Below, piece after piece: positions 23,331 through 30,722 of a stretch of DNA of 30,722 nt. The first letter of the stretch is position 1; each line of letters starts with the position of its first letter. The notes beneath the pieces are model-generated. The model was not told the origin of the DNA. It made no database searches and saw only the letters and a list, made by a program, of their open reading frames with translations. The position numbers were made by a program, and so were the translations under genes. Origin of the DNA: JBBRQP01 sp038226175 (GTDB lineage: Bacteria; Cyanobacteriota; Cyanobacteriia; Gloeobacterales; Anthocerotibacteraceae); contig JBBRQP010000032.1 of the NCBI GenBank assembly GCA_038226175.1, positions 1 to 30,722 on the forward strand, given 5' to 3'.

Positions 23331-24248
23331 TCAGACTAGCTTGCTCACCGCTAGCGGAGCAGTGAGACTGCGCTGCTGTTCTTGCTCAATCGCCGTAAAC
23401 AAGGCACGAAAATTTGCTTCGCCAAACCCCTGCCGTTGACCACATCGCTGAATCAATTCAAAGAAAAAAGTCGGTTCCCCAAAAATCGGTTGTGTAAAAA
23501 TTTGCAATAGATATTGCTCTGGGTACTGAGGATGACGATCGATGAGGATGCCTGCATCTAAATCACTTTCAGCGGTCGCCATCAAAAACTTCACACCCCG
23601 TTCGCGTAAACGGCGCACATCATCGGTAATAGCACCACTGCCCAAGGCCACATGCTGCACCCCAGCGCCTCGATTATGTTCCAAAAATTCCTGCACCTGA
23701 GAGTGCGGTGAAGCTGATTCGTTAAGGGGAATCTGGACGGTACCTGTGGCATTAACCAAAACACAACTGCGTAGGGCGGTATGCTCACCACTAATTTGAT
23801 AGTGCGCTTGGATTGACCAACCAAAGTTTTTTTGATACCACGCACTGAGCTCTGTCATAGTGCCAGTTGGAACATTAAAGACCACGTGATCTAAGCCCAT
23901 AAAACCAGCGGTCTGGGCTGAAAATTGTGGAGTTTGTACGAAGGTATGGGTCACATCTGCGATCGCTCGAATCGTAATCTGCTCAGCAGTTTGGCTGAGG
24001 ATCTGTACTTCTGGCAAATCCCGTACTGCCGCTAGGTCTTTGACTACAAAACACAGATCGCCCACGCCAGCCGGATGGTGAGACAAATATTCTGGCTGAT
24101 CCACAATTACAAAGGTCACATTACCCGACTGCACGGCTTGCATCCCAACGCGCACAAACCCCCAGACCTTACAAAACCAATCGCGCCAAAATTCCGGCTT
24201 ACTTACATAAAACGTCAAATGATCAAGCGCTAGGATCTCAGCGGTCAT
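23331..24248 (-). CDS. hppD: 4-hydroxyphenylpyruvate dioxygenase
   Basis: 305 residues with two vicinal-oxygen-chelate halves. The iron ligands are H121 (LDHVVFNV), H199 (GVQHVALGS) and E264 (FFFELIQRCG). It converts 4-hydroxyphenylpyruvate to homogentisate, the head-group precursor of tocopherol. The protein is shorter than the usual 340-360 residues, mainly in the N-terminal non-catalytic half. Its start overlaps the stop of the methyltransferase gene by four bases (ATGA), so the two are translated together. In Synechocystis the equivalent genes (slr0089 and slr0090) are also neighbours. Confidence 0.92.
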   Translation of the reverse strand: MTAEILALDHLTFYVSKPEFWRDWFCKVWGFVRVGMQAVQSGNVTFVIVDQPEYLSHHPAGVGDLCFVVKDLAAVRDLPEVQILSQTAEQITIRAIADVTHTFVQTPQFSAQTAGFMGLDHVVFNVPTGTMTELSAWYQKNFGWSIQAHYQISGEHTALRSCVLVNATGTVQIPLNESASPHSQVQEFLEHNRGAGVQHVALGSGAITDDVRRLRERGVKFLMATAESDLDAGILIDRHPQYPEQYLLQIFTQPIFGEPTFFFELIQRCGQRQGFGEANFRALFTAIEQEQQRSLTAPLAVSKLV

Positions 24249-25090
24249 AAGCGAGTAGCCTGAAACACTCCGTAGCGAATCAATCCGGTCGCATAGCCCT
24301 TACGCATCAGATTCATCGAGAGCGCCGCCCGAATTAATGGCCAACCCAATGCCCGAATTGCTGAAGTAACCGAAGGCAACTGGGCTGAGTCAATCACCAA
24401 GTCCCAAAACTGCGCAACTTGTGCAGACCAATCAGCGGTTTCAATTTTTTGGTAGCCCAGATCCGTCAAGACCGTAGCATAGGCCGAGAGACTAAGAATG
24501 TAGGGCAAGTAGTAAACTTTATAAATTTTTGCCAACTCTTTTTGATCCGTCGCGCTTAATTGTCCTTCTTGGCAACACCAAGTTGCGAGCAGCAGTCGCC
24601 CACCTGGCTTAAGTACCCGATAACATTCACTGAGAAATCGGCTTTTGTCCGCCATGTGTTCGCCACTCTCTAGTGACCACACCAGATCAAATGTCCCATC
24701 AGCGTAGGGTAAAGCCAGCGCGTCTGCTACTGCAAATTGGACTTGCTTCGTCATATCAGCAGTTTGTGCCCGTTCGGTAGCGCGTGCGGCCTGTACCGGA
24801 CTCAGGGTAATCCCGGTCACCTGCGCCTGAAATTTTTGGGCGAGATAGAGGCTGCTACCGCCAATTCCACAGCCTACATCAAGGATATTAGTTGCAGTTG
24901 TAATATTTGCCCAAGCTAATAATTCGACTAATAAGTCTTCTTGAGCCTGATGACGGTCTTTGACAGTGCTAGGTGTTTCCCAATAGCCATGGTGCATATG
25001 CTCACCCCAGACTTCTTCCCAAAGACCGGAGGAGCAGTCATAAAACTGTTGAATACCTTGGCGCAGGGGCATCGGGGTAGCCGTTGTCAT
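24245..25090 (-). CDS. Gamma-tocopherol methyltransferase-like protein
   Basis: 281 residues. The N-terminus IQQFYDCSSGLWEEVWGEHM followed by HHGYW is the hallmark of the tocopherol C-methyltransferase (VTE4) family; the SAM-binding motif is ILDVGCGIGGSS, followed by VVAD-like FAVADALALPYADG and the RVLKPGGRLLLATW strand. It methylates a tocopherol or its quinol precursor with S-adenosylmethionine. Coupling to hppD supports tocopherol synthesis; whether the substrate is gamma-tocopherol or MPBQ is not decided by sequence alone. It is the first gene of the pair, with a 17-bp palindrome about 20 bases upstream of the start. Confidence 0.85.
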   Translation of the reverse strand: MTTATPMPLRQGIQQFYDCSSGLWEEVWGEHMHHGYWETPSTVKDRHQAQEDLLVELLAWANITTATNILDVGCGIGGSSLYLAQKFQAQVTGITLSPVQAARATERAQTADMTKQVQFAVADALALPYADGTFDLVWSLESGEHMADKSRFLSECYRVLKPGGRLLLATWCCQEGQLSATDQKELAKIYKVYYLPYILSLSAYATVLTDLGYQKIETADWSAQVAQFWDLVIDSAQLPSVTSAIRALGWPLIRAALSMNLMRKGYATGLIRYGVFQATRL

Positions 25091-25111
25091 TAGAAGTTAC
25101 CTACAGAACTA

Positions 25112-25128
25112 CTTGTTATGATAACAAG
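25112..25128. promoter_or_regulatory. 17-bp perfect palindrome upstream of tocopherol operon
   Basis: CTTGTTAT-G-ATAACAAG is symmetrical over eight bases each side of one central base. It sits 21 bases before the methyltransferase start codon in the only promoter-sized gap (107 bp) for that operon, so a dimeric repressor site is possible. A short mRNA hairpin is the alternative. Confidence 0.4.
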
Positions 25129-25197
25129 CCACTTAGCCGACTGTCGTCATCCCCCCGGCTCTCGCCATTTCGTCAGGCTGGATCATAGGTATACGGG

Positions 25198-26007
25198 CTA
25201 AGTACACACTAAAACTTGATTGAGCTTACCTGAGCGAAACCCTTCCAAGTCGAGAGTGACATAGCGATAGCCCAAAGCCTGAAACGCAGTAACCAAACTC
25301 GGCAGATCTAAAGTTTGAATAAATTCGGTGATGCGCTCAGGCGGTACTTCGATGCGAGCGGTATCTTGATCGGAGCGCACCCGAAACTGTCGCCAGCCGC
25401 GTTGGCGTAAATAACGTTCGGCTTGGGCAAGACGGTCTAATTTGACCTGGGTAATCGCCTCACCATAGGGAAAGCGCGAGGCCAGACAGGGCATAGCTGG
25501 TTTTTCCCACCAAGGCAAGCCCAAGTGGTGCGAGAGCTGACGGACTTCGAGTTTAGTGATTTCACAGGAGATCAAGGGCGAAAGAATCCCTTTTTCGCGA
25601 GCAGCAGCAAGTCCCGGTCGGTAATCGCCCAAATCATCTAGGTTAGCTCCATCCACCACTAAGCCATAGCCACGCTCGGCAGCCCAAGGGACTAAGGTGC
25701 CATGTAATTCACTTTTACAAAAATAACAACGGTTAACAGGATTAGCACTGTAATTTGGGTTAGCTAATTCGTGGGTTTCAATAATTTCATGGCGAATACC
25801 GATGAACTGCGCTTGGGTGATTGCCTCGTCAAGGTCTTCTTGCATCAAAGAAGGCGAGGCAGCGGTCACAGCTAGCACCCGGTCACCCAGCACATCAAAG
25901 GCAATCTTTGCGACAAGTGTGCTGTCTACCCCGCCTGAGTAGGCCACGACACAGCGTTCGAGACTCTCTAATAAGCTTTGTAAGCGAATTAACTTAGCAC
26001 GCAACAC
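25198..26007 (-). CDS. larE: ATP-dependent sacrificial sulfur transferase LarE
   Basis: 269 residues of the PP-loop family: AYSGGVDST (22-30) binds ATP; NRCYFCK (92-98), DGANLDDLGDYRPG (119-132) and PCLASRFPYGE with C174 match LarE. LarE donates sulfur from a cysteine to build the nickel-pincer cofactor of lactate racemase and its relatives. Neither larB nor larC lies in the window, so the partners must be elsewhere or the protein serves another reaction. The start is GTG at 26007 without a strong ribosome site. Confidence 0.88.
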   Translation of the reverse strand: MLRAKLIRLQSLLESLERCVVAYSGGVDSTLVAKIAFDVLGDRVLAVTAASPSLMQEDLDEAITQAQFIGIRHEIIETHELANPNYSANPVNRCYFCKSELHGTLVPWAAERGYGLVVDGANLDDLGDYRPGLAAAREKGILSPLISCEITKLEVRQLSHHLGLPWWEKPAMPCLASRFPYGEAITQVKLDRLAQAERYLRQRGWRQFRVRSDQDTARIEVPPERITEFIQTLDLPSLVTAFQALGYRYVTLDLEGFRSGKLNQVLVCT

Positions 26008-26058
26008 AAACTTACCACTACCACTACTTTCCTATTGTAAGCCTGTCCTTCAGCAATG

Positions 26059-27150
26059 TCAGATCGCGGGTGGTTCGGGGTTTTCGGGTTGGATGCGGTC
26101 AGGGATGGGATTACGGACGGGCTGCCATTTGGGGAGCATATCGGGTAGCGAGAGATTTTCTAAGGGATTACGAGATTCGCGCTCTTTGTGGAACATCGAA
26201 CGTGCCATCATCAGAGTCCGCTCGGTTACGGCAGCACCGAGCGTCGTGAAGTAGGCCTCGCGCTCTGGTTGATAATCAGCTGAGGCAATTTCTAAACCTT
26301 GCTCTGGATAATGACTGCTAATACGGGCTAAGGTATGCATCAATGGTGCATAAAGCCAGGTATAGGCCGGGTGAACCCAAAGTTGGGCATGGTGAGGATA
26401 ATTAGCCTCTGTGTTGCGGTGTAGCTGCAAGTCAAAGGCACCAATGGCAACCCGACGTTGTGCTTCGTAGACATAACTAAAAACGCGCTCCTGTTGGCTC
26501 AAATGTAAGCCCAGTTCGGCAGCAGCGCGTTGCAAATAGTTATAACGAAAATCTTCAAGATGACGGTTATAAAAATTACGCACAATCGGGGGCATCGTTG
26601 CCGTGTCGAGTTCACACATCAAAGCGGCATCAGCATTACTGACCGGACGAAACTCAACGGGTGCGACGGGTTGCTGAGCTGCTTGCTGAAGGACTTCATG
26701 ACTAAAGTGCCAGTAACTTTGCTGAGCCAGAGACTGAAAGCCCCGTTCGCGATAATTGGCTAAGGCAGCTGTATCGCTGATATTAGTTTCCAAAATCCAA
26801 GCCCGGACATTACGATAAGATTCGATAACCCAGCCGATGAGTAGGGAACCGATTTCTTGACTAGCAAATTCTGGGTTAACCACCAAACGATCAATGCGCC
26901 AAGTCGTCTGCGTGGCATTGACCGGAGACACCTGAATCATACCCACAACTTTGCCTTCTACCTGCGCTACATAGACATCAAATAAGTGCTGATAGGCATT
27001 GGGGAAAAAACTCAGTAGACGAACCGGGCCATACCAAAACCGCACTTGCTCTGCGGTTAGCCCTGCGCCGTGGTTTTGAGAAACGCTATTTTTGCATAGG
27101 CCAGTGATGGCATCTATATCTAAAAATTGGGCGCGGCGGATGAGGAGCAT
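26059..27150 (-). CDS. GNAT-family N-acetyltransferase
   Basis: 363 residues from the ATG at 27150. Residues about 1-155 are a GNAT domain (IRRAQFLDIDAITGLC, VAQVEGKVVGMIQVSPV, WRIDRLVVNPEFASQEIGSL, NYRERGFQSLA); a second, degenerate GNAT-like half seems to follow (FRPVSNADAALMCELDTATM onward), then a proline-rich tail. The substrate is unknown. The frame is open to a TTG at 27201, but that TTG belongs to a promoter-like TTGACA box, so the shorter form is chosen; GGAGGAG lies 17 bases before this ATG and AAGG only two, so the ribosome site is odd. Confidence 0.75.
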   Translation of the reverse strand: MLLIRRAQFLDIDAITGLCKNSVSQNHGAGLTAEQVRFWYGPVRLLSFFPNAYQHLFDVYVAQVEGKVVGMIQVSPVNATQTTWRIDRLVVNPEFASQEIGSLLIGWVIESYRNVRAWILETNISDTAALANYRERGFQSLAQQSYWHFSHEVLQQAAQQPVAPVEFRPVSNADAALMCELDTATMPPIVRNFYNRHLEDFRYNYLQRAAAELGLHLSQQERVFSYVYEAQRRVAIGAFDLQLHRNTEANYPHHAQLWVHPAYTWLYAPLMHTLARISSHYPEQGLEIASADYQPEREAYFTTLGAAVTERTLMMARSMFHKERESRNPLENLSLPDMLPKWQPVRNPIPDRIQPENPEPPAI

Positions 27151-27174
27151 GGCCTTAAAGAAAGTTTCTCCTCC

Positions 27175-27201
27175 ATTATGGCAATATCCTTTACCTGTCA
27201 A
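27175..27201 (-). promoter_or_regulatory. Sigma70-type promoter candidate for the GNAT gene
   Basis: On the minus strand TTGACA (27196-27201) matches the -35 consensus fully, and CATAAT (27175-27180) matches five of six -10 bases, with a 15-base spacer, slightly short. It would start transcription just before the GGAGGAG sequence ahead of the acetyltransferase. Confidence 0.4.
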
Positions 27202-27327
27202 GGCTTTTTTGGTTAATTTATCGGCTGTGACGTGATGCGCCCTAGGCTAGTAATTTTTGCCCTTAAGCGAACCTTACCCGTAGGTGCAACGGCTTACCAT
27301 GTCAAGGAAGTCTAATTGTGATGGATT

Positions 27328-29148
27328 GTGGATCTAACACGTCGGCTGAGTGGGCTAGCGTTATCTTCGCTGTTAGCCCAAGCTGTAACTGCCGCTTGTC
27401 CTGTACGCTGGTCTGCCTCTTCCAACACGGCTTATATTGAGTCCGCCGTGAGCTGCACGCTCAGTGATATCTATACTGCAACCTCTCAATATCCTGTTTT
27501 ACAAGTGATCCCGCCGCCAAATGGCGCAACAAGTAAAATTTGGCTACTAAAGGCAAATTTACAACTTAGCAATGGCGCAACCCTGACGATTAAAGGTTCG
27601 TCCTTGGGTGGTGATGCTGATGAGGTGCGTTTATTAAGTAATAATTCTTCAGTTGCTAATAGTTATGTTTATATCAAAGCCGACTGGGGTAGATTGATTT
27701 TTAATAAAACTAAAGTTACTTCTTGGAACCAATCTGCTAATGCCCCAGATACAGAATATTCAACTTATAAACGTGCTTTTATTAGTGTTCGTTCTAACCT
27801 AGCTGCTGACGGCATCACCCCCCTTGAGTCGCGCATGGATATTACCGATAGCGATATGGGCTATCTGGGATACTATAATGCGGAGTCCTATGGTTTGAGT
27901 TGGAAAGTTAGCAGTCCAATTAGTACTTTCAATACTGTTGATGTTTTGGGCGATGTCACGAATAGCAAGCTACATAATAATTATTTTGGCTTCTATAGCT
28001 ATGGTGGTCAAAACATGAATATTACAGGCAATGAAGTCTATGATAATGCTAAGTATGGACTTGATCCCCATGACGATTCTGATTATTTAGTAATTAGTAA
28101 TAACTACGTTCATGATAACGGTGATCATGGCATTATCTGCGCCGAACGTTGTGATAATCTGACAATTACAGGTAATAACTCGGTCAATAATTTAGGCCAC
28201 GGCATCATGCTCTACAGCAATATCACTGATTCGCTAGTTTCTGGTAATACTGCCACAGGCAACGAAGAAGCTGGCATAGCTCTTCAGGAAAGTTTTAATA
28301 ATACTGTGCAAAATAATACACTAGCTAGCAATAACTATGGCATTCTCCTACAGCTTGGCTCGGCTAATAATATCATTCAAAATAATATTATTAAATCTTC
28401 TATCAATGAGGGTATCTATGTCTATAAAAGTACCGATACTATTATGACAACAGGCGATGATGGCAGACCCAAAAATAATATTTTCACAGGCAATACTATT
28501 TCTAGCAGTGGTGGCGACGCAATTAAACTTCAGGACTCTGATACCAATGTATTTAATAACAATACGCTATCTAACGAACTAACTATTCGTACAGAATATG
28601 GGGTTGGCAATTCTTTTTCCGCTAACTTATTACCCAGTAATATTACCGTTAAAGTGACAGGTTTATCATCAACTGCGTTGGCAACAGCTCAACTCTCAAC
28701 TTTGGGCAAAGTTAACCTTAATTTATCTAATGCGACAGCAACATTTACCGATAGTGGTGGCGCAATCTATGACCCGGATGAGTCAGCCCTCACTAATACT
28801 GTAACCAATACTGGCTCCTCACTATTTCTCAACACAGCAGCTATTGGCAGCTCTAGCCTAGTCCAACGACGCACCCTCAATGTTCTGGTTCCCACAGGCA
28901 CAACGGCTATCATCAATCCTACGAGTTGGAGTACCTCCGTGACGGGCACCAAACAATGGACAGCTAACGTGACCCCAACTACCCAAACAGTTACGTATAA
29001 AGTGAGTAGTTTAACGGCAAATAAAAGTTATAAAGTAACCCGTAGTGGCACCACAATTGGTACTTACACAGCAGATAATTCCGGAACCGTTACCTTTAGT
29101 AGTGCAGCTGGCACAGGGACGGTTACCTACGTTTTGAGTCCATCTTGA
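27328..29148 (+). CDS. Secreted right-handed beta-helix protein, mannuronan C5-epimerase-like
   Basis: 606 residues. The first 24 (MDLTRRLSGLALSSLLAQAV) look like a signal peptide. Residues about 170-430 are Asn- and Gly-rich parallel beta-helix repeats (ITGNEVYDN, ISNNYVHDN, ITGNNSVNN, VSGNTATGN, NNTLASNNYG). D246-P-H-D249 followed by HGIICAERC matches the DPHD catalytic motif and the following helix turn of alginate C5-epimerases such as AlgG. A C-terminal part (about 440-606) is Thr/Ser-rich and beta-strand-like. It probably acts on an exopolysaccharide outside the cell; alginate itself is not implied. Start is GTG right after an in-frame stop, with no clear ribosome site. No other polysaccharide genes adjoin it. 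Confidence 0.75.
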   Translation: MDLTRRLSGLALSSLLAQAVTAACPVRWSASSNTAYIESAVSCTLSDIYTATSQYPVLQVIPPPNGATSKIWLLKANLQLSNGATLTIKGSSLGGDADEVRLLSNNSSVANSYVYIKADWGRLIFNKTKVTSWNQSANAPDTEYSTYKRAFISVRSNLAADGITPLESRMDITDSDMGYLGYYNAESYGLSWKVSSPISTFNTVDVLGDVTNSKLHNNYFGFYSYGGQNMNITGNEVYDNAKYGLDPHDDSDYLVISNNYVHDNGDHGIICAERCDNLTITGNNSVNNLGHGIMLYSNITDSLVSGNTATGNEEAGIALQESFNNTVQNNTLASNNYGILLQLGSANNIIQNNIIKSSINEGIYVYKSTDTIMTTGDDGRPKNNIFTGNTISSSGGDAIKLQDSDTNVFNNNTLSNELTIRTEYGVGNSFSANLLPSNITVKVTGLSSTALATAQLSTLGKVNLNLSNATATFTDSGGAIYDPDESALTNTVTNTGSSLFLNTAAIGSSSLVQRRTLNVLVPTGTTAIINPTSWSTSVTGTKQWTANVTPTTQTVTYKVSSLTANKSYKVTRSGTTIGTYTADNSGTVTFSSAAGTGTVTYVLSPS

Positions 29149-29156
29149 GAGACCTC

Positions 29157-30137
29157 TTACTGTAACCAACCTGCGGCATCTTTGGCATGATAAGTCAAAA
29201 TAAAGTCTGAACCCGCCCGACGTAACGCAGTCAAGGTTTCTAAAACAATCGCTTGCTCATTGACCCAACCATTACGGGCAGCGGCTTTGACCATGCTGTA
29301 CTCGCCGGAGACGTTATAGGCAGCGACGGGCAGATGGGTCGCTTCTTTAACCCGCCAGATGATGTCCATATAGGCCAGAGCAGGCTTGACCATCAGCATA
29401 TCGGCGCCTTCAAATTCATCTAGGGCAATTTCCTTGAGGGCTTCACGACCATTAGCCGGGTCCATTTGATAAGTACGGCGGTCGCCAAACTGTGGGGTAG
29501 ACTCCGCTGCATCACGAAAAGGCCCATAGTAAGCGGAGGCATATTTAGCGGCATAAGAAAGAATCGGTATGTCTGTGAAACCTGCCTCATCGAGTCCAGT
29601 ACGAATTGCTTGCACCATGCCATCCATCATGCCGGAGGGTGCGATGATATCCGCGCCACTCTCAGCTTGTGCAACGGCTGTTTTTTGTAAAATTTTAAGA
29701 GTGGGGTCATTGAGTACCCGTCCCGATTGGTCATTTTCTTGTAAGGCACCACAGTGACCATGACTGGTGTATTCACATAAACAAGTGTCTGCCATCACGA
29801 GTAGATCGGGTACGGCGGCTTTAATGGCAGTTGTCCCCTGTTGGACAATGCCATGATCATGCCAAGCACCCGTGGCAGCAAGGTCTTTGTCTGCGGGAAT
29901 GCCAAATAAAATTACCCCGCCCAAACCTAAATCCTGCACGCGCTTACATTCTTCGACAGCTTTATCTACGGAGAGTTGATACACACCGGGCATGGAGGTT
30001 ACTTCTTTGGCAATGCCCGTTCCTGGTACCAGAAACAACGGATAAATTAACTGTGAAGGGGCTAGGACGGTTTCGCGTACCAGCCGACGCAGAGCCGGAG
30101 AGGTGCGCAGACGACGGGGACGGTGACTAGGAAACAT
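29157..30137 (-). CDS. hemB: Porphobilinogen synthase (delta-aminolevulinate dehydratase)
   Basis: 326 residues, normal length. The active-site lysines are K198 (SYAAKYASAYYGPF) and K251 (MVKPALAYMD). C119, C121 and C129 in ADTCLCEYTSHGHCG form the zinc-type metal site. It joins two 5-aminolevulinate molecules to porphobilinogen for haem, chlorophyll and bilins, so it feeds the antenna genes at the other end of the window. The start at 30137 gives the usual MFPSHRPRRLR; the frame is open for 18 more codons but these are not family-like. Its 3' end converges on the beta-helix gene with eight bases between. Confidence 0.95.
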   Translation of the reverse strand: MFPSHRPRRLRTSPALRRLVRETVLAPSQLIYPLFLVPGTGIAKEVTSMPGVYQLSVDKAVEECKRVQDLGLGGVILFGIPADKDLAATGAWHDHGIVQQGTTAIKAAVPDLLVMADTCLCEYTSHGHCGALQENDQSGRVLNDPTLKILQKTAVAQAESGADIIAPSGMMDGMVQAIRTGLDEAGFTDIPILSYAAKYASAYYGPFRDAAESTPQFGDRRTYQMDPANGREALKEIALDEFEGADMLMVKPALAYMDIIWRVKEATHLPVAAYNVSGEYSMVKAAARNGWVNEQAIVLETLTALRRAGSDFILTYHAKDAAGWLQ

Positions 30138-30285
30138 CGTACATAACCAAAAGAGTCTTTCTTTACGATAACAGGGAGCTTGACAGACCAAAATGAAGAA
30201 TTTAATAAAAATTTTCTAACTATTTAGCTAGACATCCTACGGAAATAGGCTTAGGGTGCTTCAATTCTGTCTTACCCTTAACTAA

Positions 30286-30606
30286 ATGACCATGCCAGCT
30301 TATGAGCACATTATGCTACCTCTGCTAACCACAGTCCGTGATAACCAAGAGCAAATCAGGCAGGAGTTAATTAACAGTTTGGCAAAACAATTTAGCCTAA
30401 CTGATGCAGAGCGTAATGAACTATTACCGAGTGGTAAACAACGCAAATTTGATAATCGTGTTGGCTGGGCGGCAACTCATTTAGTCAAGGCAAAACTTCT
30501 AATTAGTACCGGACGCGGTAGATTAAAACTTACTGACCGGGGCTTGGCAGAGTTAAACCTTAATCCAGTGTTAATTAATAGTATAGCAAACCTATTTGAG
30601 ATATAG
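30286..30606 (+). CDS. Stand-alone Mrr N-terminal-type winged-helix protein
   Basis: 106 residues. PAYEHIMLPLLTTVRDNQEQ at the start, then LTDAERNELLPSGKQRKFDN and RVGWAATHLVKAKLL, closing with GRLKLTDRGLAEL, match the winged-helix Mrr N-terminal domain of type IV restriction enzymes. The nuclease domain that normally follows (PD-(D/E)XK) is missing: the frame stops at 30606, and the next 28 bases lead into a transposase start. It may be the remnant of an mrr gene broken by insertion, or an independent DNA-binding protein. Either ATG 30286 or ATG 30292 could be the start. Confidence 0.75.
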   Translation: MTMPAYEHIMLPLLTTVRDNQEQIRQELINSLAKQFSLTDAERNELLPSGKQRKFDNRVGWAATHLVKAKLLISTGRGRLKLTDRGLAELNLNPVLINSIANLFEI

Positions 30607-30633
30607 AATGATTATAAGTTCATCTTGACCCCC

Positions 30634-30722
30634 ATGGAAGACCTGATCACTCTCATCAACAGCAATCCCGATCCGCGAGTGCTCAAACGTGCGCTTGCCG
30701 TAAAAATGAGCTTGCAGAAGTA
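30634..30722 (+). CDS. IS630-type transposase, N-terminal fragment at window edge
   Basis: 29 codons are visible. MEDLITLINSNPDPRVLKRA followed by LAVKMSLQK matches the start of IS630-family orfA products of cyanobacteria, whose helix-turn-helix begins right after the KRALAVKM block. The frame runs open through the right edge. There is no ribosome site near the ATG. The element's left end would lie between 30607 and 30633 or inside the Mrr-type gene; no terminal repeat can be assigned from one end alone. Confidence 0.6.
   Translation, partial: MEDLITLINSNPDPRVLKRALAVKMSLQK

Noticed and set aside
27900..28560. AT-rich, Asn-codon-rich repeated stretches that look like DNA repeats
   Set aside because: They are explained by the beta-helix protein repeats; no exact nucleotide unit recurs.

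Overview
The window comes from a cyanobacterium. It carries phycobilisome genes, bilin reductases, ycf34, a tocopherol operon and a cyanobacterial-type tRNA-Gln. Phycobilisome linkers with two tandem linker domains and no CpcG-type architecture recall the thylakoid-free Gloeobacterales (multi-domain linkers of Gloeobacter, CpcN of Anthocerotibacter). I therefore suspect an early-branching, Gloeobacter-like lineage, but no marker gene here settles the taxonomy.

Region 1 (1-14027) is a phycoerythrin-type antenna locus built around a divergent promoter at about 9113-9393. Leftward run the beta and alpha phycobiliprotein genes, a stand-alone CpcD-type capping linker, a CpcE-type lyase, a linker with two Pfam00427 domains, four paralogous single-domain linkers with a CpcD-like domain at the N-terminus, a CpcS/CpeS lyase, a CpcF-type lyase, and a further multi-domain linker cut by the window edge. 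Rightward run two HEAT-repeat lyase or chaperone genes, cpeT, pebA and pebB, followed by a small unknown gene on the other strand and a diverged CpcT/CpeT paralog. Together they make phycoerythrobilin (pebA, pebB), attach it (S, T, E/F and HEAT-type lyases), and stack the resulting discs (linkers). The alpha and beta subunits look like phycoerythrin/phycocyanin intermediates: beta has the double-attachment pair Cys50/Cys61 of phycoerythrin, but both subunits have phycocyanin-like length and alpha has only one bilin cysteine.

Region 2 (14125-15896) is housekeeping: deoC, map and infA. Region 3 (15934-22139) looks like an AT-richer accessory block of membrane proteins. It holds a possibly 5'-truncated membrane protein and two large paralogous membrane proteins flanking a dolichol-phosphate-mannose-synthase-like glycosyltransferase with a GtrA domain, which suggests cell-surface glycan work.

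Region 4 (22186-27150) is again core: ycf34-lptB, tRNA-Gln(UUG), a tocopherol pair (gamma-tocopherol methyltransferase-like gene plus hppD), larE and a GNAT acetyltransferase. Region 5 (27328-30722) holds a secreted beta-helix protein with a mannuronan-epimerase-like DPHD motif, hemB, a stand-alone Mrr N-terminal-type winged-helix protein, and the first codons of an IS630-type transposase at the right edge.
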